56,656 nt of DNA from contig JAJCKG010000016.1 in the NCBI GenBank assembly GCA_020558355.1, forward strand, positions 1-56,656, in the 5' to 3' direction. Shown here in pieces: positions 16,068 to 24,893 of this stretch. The first letter of the stretch is position 1. Each line of letters begins with the position of its first letter. The notes below the pieces were generated by a model. It saw only the letters and a program-made list of their open reading frames with translations, made no database searches and was not told the origin of the DNA. The translations under genes and the position numbers were made by a program. The DNA comes from a bacterium 210820-DFI.6.37 (GTDB taxonomy: Bacteria; Bacillota; Clostridia; Peptostreptococcales; Anaerovoracaceae).

Positions 16068-17954
16068 TTACGCGTTCTTGAGTATTGCCTTGAACGGACA
16101 TTTTTCCATACACAGGCCGCACTTGACGCACTTATCCTGATCAATAGCGAATGGAGTGTTTTTATCTCCGGAAATACACTGAGCAGGGCATCCCTTCTTA
16201 CAGATACCGCAGCGCTTACAAGTGTCATCATCGATGATAAATTTAACCATGGATACGCAGACGCCCGCCGGACATTTTTTATCTACAACGTGGGCTACAT
16301 ATTCATCTCTGAAGTACTTCAATGTGGAAAGTACCGGATTCGGAGCGCTCTGTCCCAGTCCGCAAAGAGCGGAAGCCTTGATATTCTTGGCCAGGATTTC
16401 CAGCTTGTCCAGGTCTTCTAAAGTACCTTTACCTTCTGTGATCCGAACCAGGATCTCATGCATTCTCTTAGTACCGATACGGCACGGAGGACATTTTCCG
16501 CAGGATTCATCAACTGTAAAATCCAGGAAGAATCTTGCCAGGTCAACCATACAAGTATGTTCATCCATTACAATCAGTCCGCCGGAACCCATCATGGAAC
16601 CCAGTTTTGTAAGGGAATCGTAGTCAATTGGTGTATCCAGATGTTCCGCGGGAATGCAGCCGCCGGAAGGTCCGCCTGTCTGTGCGGCTTTGAAGGTACC
16701 GCCGTCAGGAATTCCGCCGCCGATATCGTAAATAATTTCACGGAGAGTGGTTCCCATAGGTACTTCAACAAGTCCGATATTGTTAATTTTTCCACCAAGA
16801 GCAAATACTTTTGTTCCCTTGGATCTTTCAGTTCCGATGTTCGCGAACCAGTCCGCTCCTTTACGGATAATCTGCGGAACATTGGCGTAGGTTTCAACGT
16901 TGTTGAGAACCGTCGGCTTTTTCCACAGGCCTTTTTCCGCTGATCTAGGCGGTTTTGGACGAGGCTCGCCCCGCTTGCCTTCGATGGAAGTCATGAGAGC
17001 GCTTCCTTCGCCGCATACAAACGCGCCGGCTCCCAGTCTTACTTCCAGATTGAAGTTGAAGCCTTTTCCCAGAATGTTGTTTCCGAGAAGCCCGTATTCT
17101 TCGGCCTGACGGATCGCGACGCCCAGACGCTGTACGGCTACCGGATATTCAGCGCGGACATAAATGTATCCCTGGTTGGATCCAACCGCGTATCCGTTGA
17201 TAATCATAGCCTCAATGACAGAGTGCGGGTCGCCTTCCAGAATGGAACGGTCCATAAACGCACCGGGGTCTCCTTCGTCCGCGTTACAGATTACATATTT
17301 TGTATGTTCCTTTACAACCGCGGAAGATTCCCATTTACGTCCAGTAGGGAAGCCGCCGCCGCCTCTTCCGCGGAGGCCGGATTTTTTAATTTCATCAATA
17401 ACATCTTCCGGTTCCATTTCGCTGAGAACCTTTGCCAGAGCCTGATAGCCGTCCAGCGCGATATATTCGTCGATATTTTCAGGGTCAATGATTCCGCAGT
17501 TGTTCAGAGCGATTCTTCTCTGCATAGAAAAGAATGGAATCTGAGGCAGGCGGTCCCGAATTTCCTCATATTCGTTTTCGCCGGCCAGAAGACGTTTTAC
17601 AATCTTTCCGCCTTTAATATGGCTGTCAAAAATTTCATTTACATCTTCAGGAGTAACTTTTGTATACATAACATGTTCCGGACAGATCATCATGATCGGA
17701 CCTTCCGCGCACAGGCCGAAGCAGCCTGTCTTTATTACTTTTACGTCCTGTTCCAGACCGTTTGCTTTGATCTGGTCCTCAACAGCGGCAGCAACCTTCA
17801 GAGATCCGGAGGAAGCGCAGCCCGCGACGCCGCAGACCAGGATATGTATTTTACCGCCTTCCGCAGAAGGGTTCTCTGTGCGGTCGAGACGGATATCCAT
17901 GGTTTTCAGAGCTTTGTCCCTTAAAGCGTTTAATTCTTCAATATTTTTTATCAT
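16068..17954 (-). CDS. hydB: Hydrogenase NuoF-like flavoprotein subunit (copy 2)
   Basis: This is the paralogue of the subunit at 11584-13470, also 628 residues. It has the thioredoxin-like [2Fe-2S] domain (Cys at CGVAGC and CFGLC), FMN/NAD motifs (RGRGGGGFPTG, NADEGDPGAF), ESCGKCPPCR, and two C-terminal ferredoxin motifs (CKRCGICKKGC, CVKCGLCMEKC). Divergence from copy 1 is greatest in the first 160 residues; the catalytic core and tail are nearly identical. Spacing to both neighbours is 17 bp, so the three genes form one operon. Confidence 0.93.
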   Translation of the reverse strand: MIKNIEELNALRDKALKTMDIRLDRTENPSAEGGKIHILVCGVAGCASSGSLKVAAAVEDQIKANGLEQDVKVIKTGCFGLCAEGPIMMICPEHVMYTKVTPEDVNEIFDSHIKGGKIVKRLLAGENEYEEIRDRLPQIPFFSMQRRIALNNCGIIDPENIDEYIALDGYQALAKVLSEMEPEDVIDEIKKSGLRGRGGGGFPTGRKWESSAVVKEHTKYVICNADEGDPGAFMDRSILEGDPHSVIEAMIINGYAVGSNQGYIYVRAEYPVAVQRLGVAIRQAEEYGLLGNNILGKGFNFNLEVRLGAGAFVCGEGSALMTSIEGKRGEPRPKPPRSAEKGLWKKPTVLNNVETYANVPQIIRKGADWFANIGTERSKGTKVFALGGKINNIGLVEVPMGTTLREIIYDIGGGIPDGGTFKAAQTGGPSGGCIPAEHLDTPIDYDSLTKLGSMMGSGGLIVMDEHTCMVDLARFFLDFTVDESCGKCPPCRIGTKRMHEILVRITEGKGTLEDLDKLEILAKNIKASALCGLGQSAPNPVLSTLKYFRDEYVAHVVDKKCPAGVCVSMVKFIIDDDTCKRCGICKKGCPAQCISGDKNTPFAIDQDKCVKCGLCMEKCPFKAILKNA

Positions 17955-17971
17955 CCTATTTCTCCTTTTGC

Positions 17972-18466
17972 CTATCGGTCTTCGTATTTGTCGAGAATAT
18001 CGTCTACATCATCGGCAGTAAGCTTGCCGTAAACCTCATCGTTGATGGTTACGACAGGCGCGAGACCGCACGCTCCGATGCAGCGGCACGCGTCCAGAGA
18101 AAATTTCTGATCATCGGTGCATTCCCCTACATCAATAGAGAGACGGGTTTTGAATTTGTCCAGGATTTCGTTGGAACCTTTTACATAGCAGGCAGTTCCC
18201 ATGCAGACGTTGATCTGATATTTTCCTTTTGGATTGATGGAAAATTGGGTGTAAAAGCTGACTACTCCGTAAACTTCCGCCAGCGGAATGTTCAGTCCCA
18301 GAGAAATTTCACGCTGGACTTCCAGTGGCAGATATCCGTAGAGCTCCTGCGCTTCATGAAGGACAGGTATCAGGGCGCCCTGAGTATCCTTGTATTTTGC
18401 AATGATCTGGCTGAGCTGCTTTGCCTTTTCCTGAGCGTCAGGACAGCCGGTGCAATGCTGTGTCAT
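17972..18466 (-). CDS. hydC: Hydrogenase NuoE-like [2Fe-2S] subunit (copy 2)
   Basis: This is the paralogue of the subunit at 13483-13977 and again 164 residues. It retains CMGTAC and CRCIGACG as [2Fe-2S] ligands and a CTGC pair near the N-terminus where copy 1 has CTVC. GAAAGGAG precedes the ATG. It is the first gene of the second operon, behind a near-consensus sigma-A promoter that differs completely from that of operon 1. Confidence 0.93.
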   Translation of the reverse strand: MTQHCTGCPDAQEKAKQLSQIIAKYKDTQGALIPVLHEAQELYGYLPLEVQREISLGLNIPLAEVYGVVSFYTQFSINPKGKYQINVCMGTACYVKGSNEILDKFKTRLSIDVGECTDDQKFSLDACRCIGACGLAPVVTINDEVYGKLTADDVDDILDKYEDR

Positions 18467-18520
18467 GATAAAGTACTCCTTTCACATTAAATAAATAAAA
18501 CATACAACCGTAACGCTATA

Positions 18521-18551
18521 CTGCGTACAAAATGAAATCTAAAATACGCAG
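18521..18551. promoter_or_regulatory. Inverted repeat in the leader of hydrogenase operon 2
   Basis: Seven-bp arms CTGCGTA / TACGCAG are separated by 17 bp. The repeat lies downstream of the predicted start site and is unrelated to the palindrome of operon 1. Confidence 0.4.
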
Positions 18552-18572
18552 AACTTGTATTGGCTTTAAGAA

Positions 18573-18602
18573 ATTTTATCATAGATGATACTGTCGTGTC
18601 AA
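18573..18602 (-). promoter_or_regulatory. Sigma-A promoter of hydrogenase operon 2
   Basis: TTGACA (18602-18597), an 18-nt spacer and TAAAAT (18578-18573) read leftward. This is a stronger match than the promoter of operon 1. Confidence 0.75.
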
Positions 18603-18645
18603 TTAGGAGACTATCTTTTTAGGAAAAGTTGGCGAAAAAAGTCGT

Positions 18646-19545
18646 CTAAAGAAGCAGCTGTCCTTTGGCCAGAATCGCGGCGCTTCCCCCGACCTGAATG
18701 AGAGGCCTTTCCTTTTCCACCCGCAGGTGGGAGCGGATTCGGGAAGGCCGGTCCATGGCTTCCCCCTGGACAAACTGACATTCCTGTCCATTTTTGAGAA
18801 GCCCCAGGCGGTAAAGGTAGTAGGTAAGGGCTCCATTTGCCGTACCGGTAGCCGCTTCCTCATCGATGCCGTAAAGAGGGGCAAAGTTGCGGCAATGAGC
18901 TGTTATGTCCGAAGACTCGGTGTCCAGCGTAAAGGCATGAACGCCTGTAACCTGAAGGTCCTGAGAGAGGCGGGACAGCGCCGGAAAATCCGGTGAAAGT
19001 GAAGAAAGGGTCCGGCGGTCTTTTACCGGAAGAATAATGTCCGGAAGGCCTGTGGATACTACCCAAGGAGACAGCTCGGTGCGGCAGCCGCGGATCTGGA
19101 TAGGGGCCGGTTCGTAAGGGATGCCCATGATCCTGTAAAGACGCTCCAGTTCACCGGGCGCGCTGATCTCTCCCAGAAGCCGGGGCGCTCCCATTTCCAT
19201 CATAATAGAACCGTTTTGCAGGCGGATGTTCAGATCTCCCGCCAGAGTGCGGGCGGTATACTGACCATCGGCGCTGACAAGACCCGCATCCAGCAGCGCC
19301 GCGAAGGTGGCGATGGTGGCGTGTCCGCACAGGTCCACCTCGGCGGCCGGCGTAAAATAACGCAGGTGAAAGAAAGCTTCGTCCAGCTGGCTGACAAAAG
19401 CGGTTTCGGAATAACGCAGCTCTGCGGCGGTTTTTACCATAAGCTCCTGGCTGGGGAAGGGCTGCCCCTTTTCCAGGAAAACGACGCCAGCCGGATTGCC
19501 GCCAAACTGTTTTTCTGTAAAAGCGTCAACAATATAAAAGTTCAT
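18646..19545 (-). CDS. PhzF-family isomerase/epimerase-like protein
   Basis: This 299-residue protein belongs to the PhzF fold family (two diaminopimelate-epimerase-like halves), whose members isomerise small metabolites; the substrate cannot be told from sequence. Family signatures are the opening VDAFTEKQFGGNPAGVV, the catalytic-Glu segment RYSETAF, DLCGHATIATFAAL, and DEEAATGTANGALTYYL near the C-terminus. The ATG at 19545 is preceded by CAGGAGG; longer reading into the upstream gene has no ribosome-binding site. It overlaps the 3' end of the upstream FeoB-like gene by 20 bp and is probably co-transcribed with it. Confidence 0.85.
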   Translation of the reverse strand: MNFYIVDAFTEKQFGGNPAGVVFLEKGQPFPSQELMVKTAAELRYSETAFVSQLDEAFFHLRYFTPAAEVDLCGHATIATFAALLDAGLVSADGQYTARTLAGDLNIRLQNGSIMMEMGAPRLLGEISAPGELERLYRIMGIPYEPAPIQIRGCRTELSPWVVSTGLPDIILPVKDRRTLSSLSPDFPALSRLSQDLQVTGVHAFTLDTESSDITAHCRNFAPLYGIDEEAATGTANGALTYYLYRLGLLKNGQECQFVQGEAMDRPSRIRSHLRVEKERPLIQVGGSAAILAKGQLLL

Positions 19546-20749
19546 ATAAAAGACCTCCTGTCTGATAAATAATAAAGGATACGATCCAGGCAACAGCGCA
19601 TTGCAGCAGAGCGGTCCGCAGCGCGTGCTTCCAGCTTCCCGCCTGGCGCCCCGCGGCAGTGAGAGCGGCAACGCAGGGGGTGTAGAGCAGGCAGAAAACC
19701 AGGAAGGAAAAAGCCGAGAGGGGAGTAAAGATCTCCGTAAGAGCCATCCCCGGCGTCAGTACGGCCAGTGTGCTGACGATAGCCTCCTTGGCGGAAATAC
19801 CGGTAATCAGCGCGGCAGCCGCGCGCCAGTCGCCGAACCCAAGCGGCGCGAAGAGCGGGGCGGCCCGCTTTCCGATAAGAGCCAGTATGCTGTTTTCACT
19901 ATTATCTATCATATGAAAATGAATGTCAAAGCTTTGCAGATACCAAATCATAACCGAGGCCGCGAAAATGACGGTGAAGGCCTTTAAGGCAAAACCCTTC
20001 ATATTGTCCCATGTCCGCGAAAGAACCTTTCGGAGAGAAGGCAGGTGATAGGGAGGAAGCCGAAACGGGAGAGGCGCGGGGGCTTCGCGGCAGAGGGTAT
20101 GCTTTAGGACCGCGCCTAGGAGAATTCCGGTCAGAATTCCTGTGAAATAGAGGCAGGCCATGACCAGGACCGGATGAGAGGGGAAGAATACGGCGGTAAA
20201 CATGGCGTAGACCGGAAGCTTCGCGCTGCAGGACATAAAGGGGATCAGCGCGGAGGCGAGGCGGCGGTCCTGCCTGGATGGCAGAGCGGAAGCCGCTAAA
20301 ATAGCCGGAACAGAACAGCCAAACCCCAGGATCAGAGGAACTATGGCGGCACCGGAGAGGCCGATTTTCCGCGTGAAGGGATCCATGATCACTGCGATCC
20401 GGGAAAGATAACCGCACTCTTCCAGAAGGGAAAGACAGAAAAACAGGATGGCGATAACCGGGAGAAAGGAAAGGACGCTTCCGACACCGGCGCAGACTCC
20501 CTGGGTGACCAGCGCGTAAAAAGCGGGATTGACACCTGCCGAGGAAAGAAGGCCGCTGAGGCGGGCGGACGCCTCGCCGATACACAGGGAAAGGGCGTCC
20601 CGCGGAAAGGACCCGACAGGACCGAAGGTAAGGTAAAAAATCAGAAGCATGACGCAAACGAAAATGGGGATGGCAAAAATCCGGCGGGTCAGGAATCGGT
20701 CCGGCTTTGGAAAGCGGCGTCTCACGGCGCTAAAGGGCTGAGATTTCAT
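19526..20749 (-). CDS. FeoB-like membrane transporter lacking the GTPase domain
   Basis: This 407-residue membrane protein matches the membrane (core and Gate) part of FeoB ferrous-iron transporters. Clear signatures are LGFGCSVPAILAASAL (FeoB GFGCNVPA) followed by SRQDRRLASALIPFMSCSAKLPVYAM, and the late GISAKEAIVSTL. The protein begins about 25 residues before its first membrane helix, so the roughly 250-residue N-terminal G domain of FeoB is absent. No G-domain or FeoA gene lies nearby; the upstream gene is a divergent thioesterase. It could be a truncated FeoB or a member of the related gate-domain family with another substrate. AAAAGGAG precedes the ATG. Confidence 0.8.
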   Translation of the reverse strand: MKSQPFSAVRRRFPKPDRFLTRRIFAIPIFVCVMLLIFYLTFGPVGSFPRDALSLCIGEASARLSGLLSSAGVNPAFYALVTQGVCAGVGSVLSFLPVIAILFFCLSLLEECGYLSRIAVIMDPFTRKIGLSGAAIVPLILGFGCSVPAILAASALPSRQDRRLASALIPFMSCSAKLPVYAMFTAVFFPSHPVLVMACLYFTGILTGILLGAVLKHTLCREAPAPLPFRLPPYHLPSLRKVLSRTWDNMKGFALKAFTVIFAASVMIWYLQSFDIHFHMIDNSENSILALIGKRAAPLFAPLGFGDWRAAAALITGISAKEAIVSTLAVLTPGMALTEIFTPLSAFSFLVFCLLYTPCVAALTAAGRQAGSWKHALRTALLQCAVAWIVSFIIYQTGGLLYELLYC

Positions 20750-20859
20750 AAAAAAGCTCCTTTTCTGGGGACAAAATATATTGTATACCTATATATATGT
20801 GTTTTCTTTTTTCGCATGATATCCTATAATGAGAGAAAAGAAAAAAGAGGAGTAAAAAA

Positions 20860-21282
20860 ATGAAAGAATATAAAATTTCACATCTGATTAAATCAGAAGA
20901 CTTGAATCACCATGGTACTTTATTCGCTGGAAGAACCGCGGAGTGGCTGGTGGAAGCGGCCTTTATCGCGGCGGCCGCGACCCACGGACGCCCGCAGGAT
21001 ATTCTGTGCGTCAATGTGCATGGCTTTACCTTTAAAAAACCAGTGCAGAAGGGAGATATTCTGACGATCCACAGCAGGATTGTAAAAGCCGGCAACACCA
21101 GTCTGATGGTCCATGTAAAGGCTCTGTGCGAGATCGATCCGGGGCAGAATGTGGAAGGCTTTGTTACTTTTGTTTGTGTTGAGCCGGATACAAAGAAGAA
21201 AAGGCTGCATGGCATCGTCCTGGATGAACCGGAAAATGAAGAAGAAGCGGCGCTGCGCGAGCGGGCGCTTTCTGTCCGGTAG
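20860..21282 (+). CDS. Hotdog-fold acyl-CoA thioesterase
   Basis: This 140-residue single-hotdog protein belongs to the YciA/BACH-like acyl-CoA hydrolase family. Signatures are the opening LNHHGTLFAGRTAEWLVEAAFIAA, with the active-site loop, and the central strand VNVHGFTFKKPVQKGDILTIHSRI. It may release CoA from fermentation acyl-CoAs; the chain length is unknown. GAGGAG lies 7 nt before the ATG, and TATAAT at 20825-20830 is a likely -10 box. It ends 9 bp before the radical SAM gene. Confidence 0.82.
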   Translation: MKEYKISHLIKSEDLNHHGTLFAGRTAEWLVEAAFIAAAATHGRPQDILCVNVHGFTFKKPVQKGDILTIHSRIVKAGNTSLMVHVKALCEIDPGQNVEGFVTFVCVEPDTKKKRLHGIVLDEPENEEEAALRERALSVR

Positions 21283-21291
21283 GAGGTGTCT

Positions 21292-22431
21292 ATGGAAACG
21301 TACCGCATCGGCCCGATCCGGCCGCCCAGTGAAGCGCAGAGCCTGCTGCTGCAGGTGACCCAGGGATGCACCTGGAATAAATGTAAATTCTGCAACCTTT
21401 ACCGGCATACCCGGTTTAAGGCCTATACGATAGACAGTATAAAAGAGGATATCGACCGCATGGCGCAGTACGCGCGGAAGGTGTCGGAATACAGGCGTCC
21501 GGATGGGGCCTGGGATGTGGAAGGCCTTAACCGGGAGCTGGCAGGTCTTTCAGGTGAAGAACAGAACTGCTACTATACGGTGGCAAACTGGCTCATCAAT
21601 GGAGGAAAGAACGTATTCCTCCAGGATGGAAATACCCTGGCTTTAAGCGGCGGAAAGCTGACGGAGGTACTAAAGTATCTCAGGCAGGTTTTTCCGCGGA
21701 TTGAAAGGATCACCTCTTATGGCCGCGCGGAAAATCTGTCCAGAGTCAGCGCGGAGGAGTTTGCGGAGCTGAAAGCGGCAGGCCTCGACCGGATTCATTC
21801 CGGCTTTGAATCCGGTTCGGATCAGGTCCTGCGGCTGGTCAACAAAGGCGTTACGTCGGAGCAGCAGATTCGGGCCGGACAGAATATTAAAGCCGGAGGA
21901 CTGGAGCTGTCCGTTTACTTTATGCCGGGGCTGGGCGGAAAAGCGCTTTCCCAGGAAAACGCCAGGGGAATGGCCAATGTTGTCAGTCAGATCGGCCCTG
22001 ACTTTGTCAGAATCAGGACGGCCGCGGTGAAACCCGGCACGGAGCTTTATGAAGATTTCCGGCGGGGTGATTTTGTGCTGTGCAGCGAAGAAGAAAAGCT
22101 GATGGAGATCCGGACGCTGGTGGCGGAAACCAAAGGGGTGTCCACCAGACTTGTCAGCGACCATATTGTTAATCTGCTCCAGGGCGTCAGAGGAAGCCTG
22201 GACACGGATAAGGAGGCCATGCTGGCTGTAATCGACGGCTACCTGGCCTTGCCGGAAGAGGAGCGAAAGCTGTTTCAGATCGCGAGACGGCTGGGGCATG
22301 TGGTCAGCCTGAAGGAGCTGCCGAGGATATCCGAAGCGCGGGCTGCCGAGTACAGACGTCTCACTGGCGGGATTTTAGATCAGGCCGGATGGGATCGAAA
22401 AATGAATGATTTAATCGGCGGATATATATAA
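21292..22431 (+). CDS. Radical SAM protein of unknown substrate
   Basis: This is a radical SAM enzyme of 379 residues. The cluster motif is CTWNKCKFC (CxxxxCxxC as written, about residues 25-33) rather than the classic CxxxCxxC: it is C-T-W-N-K-C-K-F-C, a one-residue-longer first spacing that is known in some families. A glycine-rich SAM region follows, and GFESGSDQVLRLVNKG matches the Elp3/MiaB/NifB-like barrel consensus. I cannot name the substrate. AGGAGG sits 5 nt before the ATG at 21292; a GTG at 21286 overlaps the ribosome-binding site. It is in an operon with the thioesterase. Confidence 0.75.
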   Translation: METYRIGPIRPPSEAQSLLLQVTQGCTWNKCKFCNLYRHTRFKAYTIDSIKEDIDRMAQYARKVSEYRRPDGAWDVEGLNRELAGLSGEEQNCYYTVANWLINGGKNVFLQDGNTLALSGGKLTEVLKYLRQVFPRIERITSYGRAENLSRVSAEEFAELKAAGLDRIHSGFESGSDQVLRLVNKGVTSEQQIRAGQNIKAGGLELSVYFMPGLGGKALSQENARGMANVVSQIGPDFVRIRTAAVKPGTELYEDFRRGDFVLCSEEEKLMEIRTLVAETKGVSTRLVSDHIVNLLQGVRGSLDTDKEAMLAVIDGYLALPEEERKLFQIARRLGHVVSLKELPRISEARAAEYRRLTGGILDQAGWDRKMNDLIGGYI

Positions 22432-22447
22432 GATGTAAAAATTTTTA

Positions 22448-22476
22448 TTGACCATTTGGCAAAACTGATATATTGT
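22448..22476 (+). promoter_or_regulatory. Candidate sigma-A promoter of the CofE-like gene
   Basis: TTGACC (22448-22453) is followed 17 nt later by TATTGT (22471-22476). It is the only convincing pair before the next start codon. Confidence 0.45.
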
Positions 22477-22517
22477 AAAAACAGTTGGAAACAAAGAGTC
22501 GAAAGGAATTATAGAGT

Positions 22518-23708
22518 ATGGAAAGAAAATCAGGTACAGTTGCAAGAGGGCTGAGGGCGCCCATTATCAGAGAAGGCGATGACCTCCAAAAAATCGTGAC
22601 CGGCGTTGTTCTGGAAGCGGAGAAAGCCGGAGAATTTCAGATTCGGGACAGAGATGTAGTGGCTATTACAGAGGCGGTTGTGGCAAGAGCGCAGGGCAAT
22701 TACGCTTCGGTGGAAAATGTGGCTGCTGATGTGAGAGCGAAGCTGGGAGGCGGGACCATCGGCGTTATTTTTCCTATCCTGAGCCGGAACCGGTTTGCCA
22801 TCTGTCTTCGGGGAATTGCCATGGGAGCGGAGAAAATCGTTCTTATGCTCAGCTACCCAAGTGATGAAGTGGGGAACCACCTGATCAGCGTGGATAAATT
22901 GGACGAGTCCGGTATTAATCCTTACACGGATGTGTTGTCGGAACAGGAATTTGAAAAAGCCTTCGGTAGACCGAAGCATGTGTTTACAGGAATGGATTAC
23001 GTCGCCTATTATAAAGGAATCATTGAAGAGGCTGGCGCGGAAGCGGAAATCATTTTTGCCAATAATCCGAAAGCCATCCTGAATTATACCGATCAGGTGC
23101 TGACCTGTGATATCCACACAAGGGCAAGGACCAAAAGAATCTTAAAGGCAGCCGGCGCGAAAACCGTGCTGGGTATGGATGATATTCTGAATGAAAGCGT
23201 GGATGGAAGCGGCTTTAACAGCAAATACGGCATTCTGGGCTCCAATAAAGCCACAGAAGATACGATCAAACTGTTTCCAAAGGATTGCGCTGAGTTTGTT
23301 GAACAGATTCAGGCGGAGATCAAAGCGGCGACAGGAAAGAACATTGAAGTTATGGTTTATGGAGATGGAGCGTTTAAGGATCCGGTAGGAAAGATATGGG
23401 AGCTGGCTGATCCGGTAGTTTCTCCGGGGTATACAAAGGGCCTGGAAGGCACACCTAACGAAGTAAAGCTGAAATATCTGGCGGATAATGACTTTGCCGA
23501 TCTCAGCGGAGAGGAACTGAAGGAGGCGATTTCTGAGTATATCAGAAATAAAGATGAAAATCTGGGAGACGCTATGGTGGCCCAGGGAACAACGCCAAGA
23601 CGCCTGACGGACCTGATCGGTTCTTTGTGCGATCTGGTCTCCGGAAGCGGAGATAAAGGCACGCCGATCATATATATCCAGGGATATTTTGATAACTACA
23701 CAAAGTAA
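22518..23708 (+). CDS. CofE-like F420-0:gamma-glutamyl ligase family protein
   Basis: The 396-residue protein resembles coenzyme F420-0:L-glutamate ligase (CofE), with an N-terminal VRAPIIREGD-type segment, DRDVVAITEAVVARAQG, and a later VYGDGAFKDPVGKIWELADP. CofE itself is about 250 residues, so this is the longer clostridial version with about 120 extra C-terminal residues. No other F420 biosynthesis gene or F420-dependent enzyme is visible here, so the physiological product may be another glutamylated or amide-ligated compound. GAAAGGA precedes the ATG. It stands as a single gene between a promoter and a terminator. Confidence 0.75.
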   Translation: MERKSGTVARGLRAPIIREGDDLQKIVTGVVLEAEKAGEFQIRDRDVVAITEAVVARAQGNYASVENVAADVRAKLGGGTIGVIFPILSRNRFAICLRGIAMGAEKIVLMLSYPSDEVGNHLISVDKLDESGINPYTDVLSEQEFEKAFGRPKHVFTGMDYVAYYKGIIEEAGAEAEIIFANNPKAILNYTDQVLTCDIHTRARTKRILKAAGAKTVLGMDDILNESVDGSGFNSKYGILGSNKATEDTIKLFPKDCAEFVEQIQAEIKAATGKNIEVMVYGDGAFKDPVGKIWELADPVVSPGYTKGLEGTPNEVKLKYLADNDFADLSGEELKEAISEYIRNKDENLGDAMVAQGTTPRRLTDLIGSLCDLVSGSGDKGTPIIYIQGYFDNYTK

Positions 23709-23718
23709 AGGAAGCGAA

Positions 23719-23756
23719 AAAAGGCAGCTTAGATTCTTAAATCAGAGCTGCCTTTT
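23719..23756 (+). terminator. Terminator after the CofE-like gene
   Basis: Eleven-bp arms AAAAGGCAGCT / AGCTGCCTTTT with a 16-nt loop lie 10 bp after the stop codon. Confidence 0.8.
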
Positions 23757-23798
23757 GCGTATGTAAGCTTGCGGCCCGGCTTTGCTTTGCGGTCTGGG

Positions 23799-24608
23799 CT
23801 ATTTTCTGCTGGAGAGGAAGTACGCCATCAGGCCAAACACGATCAGCCCTCCTAAGGAGAAAAAGCCTTCGGCGGAAGGGGAAAAGCCCGGATAAATAGC
23901 GAAGACGGATCCCACAACCAGTCCCAGTATAATGAAATAAAGCGCCTGAGGATGAAAGCGCAGCATTTTTTTAATAACCTTAATGCCTGTAAACAGTCCG
24001 GCCAAAACTCCAAGACCGATAGGAACCATCAGAATCAGATCGATGTTTGCCACCGCTTCCATGACTACCGTGTAAACGCCAAACAGCAGCATCATTAGAG
24101 AGCCGCTGATGCCCGGCAGGATCATGGCGATGGTGCTGATCCCTACGGCGATAAAGAGCCAAAGGCAGAGCTGGACGCTTACGCCTCCGAAATCCTCCAG
24201 CGATTTATTGGAGATGTCTCCCTGGTTTAAGATGCTAATGAAAATCATAAAGGCCAGAGCGATGACGCCCAGGACCACGTTTCGGGATTTTACTTTCTGA
24301 TCTTTTGCTTTCTTATATATAGAAGGAACGCTTCCCAGGACAAGGCCGATAAAGCAGAAGTTCAGCAGCATGGCGTGGGATGTCATCAGAGAAACGATCA
24401 CGTTGCTGAGGGCGAAAATGCCGGCAACAGCGCCAAGAGCCAGCGGAATCAGAAAGGCCAGATGCTGTTTCAGATTTTTCAGGCTCACAGCGTAAAGAAT
24501 TTTGTCATATATATTGAGGATAACGGCCATGGTTCCCCCGCTGACGCCGGGGATCGCGTTGGCGATACCGATCAATGCTCCGTAAATGAAGATTTTTATT
24601 TGTTCCAT
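23799..24608 (-). CDS. DUF368 polyprenyl-phosphate transporter (PopT-like)
   Basis: This is a multi-spanning membrane protein of 269 residues in the DUF368 family, members of which were shown to recycle undecaprenyl phosphate across the membrane for cell-wall synthesis. The two internal repeats show the family signature, IPGVSGGTMAVIL at about residue 20 and LPGISGSLMMLLFGVY at about 165. It is monocistronic and convergent with the CofE-like gene. The ribosome-binding site is weak (AGGACGG). Confidence 0.85.
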   Translation of the reverse strand: MEQIKIFIYGALIGIANAIPGVSGGTMAVILNIYDKILYAVSLKNLKQHLAFLIPLALGAVAGIFALSNVIVSLMTSHAMLLNFCFIGLVLGSVPSIYKKAKDQKVKSRNVVLGVIALAFMIFISILNQGDISNKSLEDFGGVSVQLCLWLFIAVGISTIAMILPGISGSLMMLLFGVYTVVMEAVANIDLILMVPIGLGVLAGLFTGIKVIKKMLRFHPQALYFIILGLVVGSVFAIYPGFSPSAEGFFSLGGLIVFGLMAYFLSSRK

Positions 24609-24849
24609 ATTGATTACCGTCCTGTTTATAAAAACTTAACTGACGGATTCTATTTTACATGGAATGGGAAAAACTGTCCAGCGATAAAAGCAGTATTAAG
24701 AAAATAGAAAGAATCTCGTCTCATAATCTCAAAAATGAGAACAAGTATTAGAATTGAAACGAAAAAACAGCAAAAAAAAGGAAGAAATCTGACGGCTGAG
24801 AAAATTTTTTAAAAAAAATAAGTGTTGAAAACCCTTGAAATATGCGCAT

Positions 24850-24875
24850 TTGTCAGAATATTTCCATAGTGACAA
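24850..24875. promoter_or_regulatory. TTGTCA-N14-TGACAA dyad upstream of patA
   Basis: Perfect 6-bp half-sites are separated by 14 bp and end 19 bp upstream of the -24 element. It may be an activator or repressor site. It is unlike the GAACCG sites of the lysine locus. Confidence 0.45.
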
Positions 24876-24893
24876 CAATTCTGCGAAAGAATT

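Noticed and set aside
9822..18466. Hydrogenase duplication as an assembly artefact
   Set aside because: The copies differ at many codons and have different promoters and spacers, so they are real paralogues.
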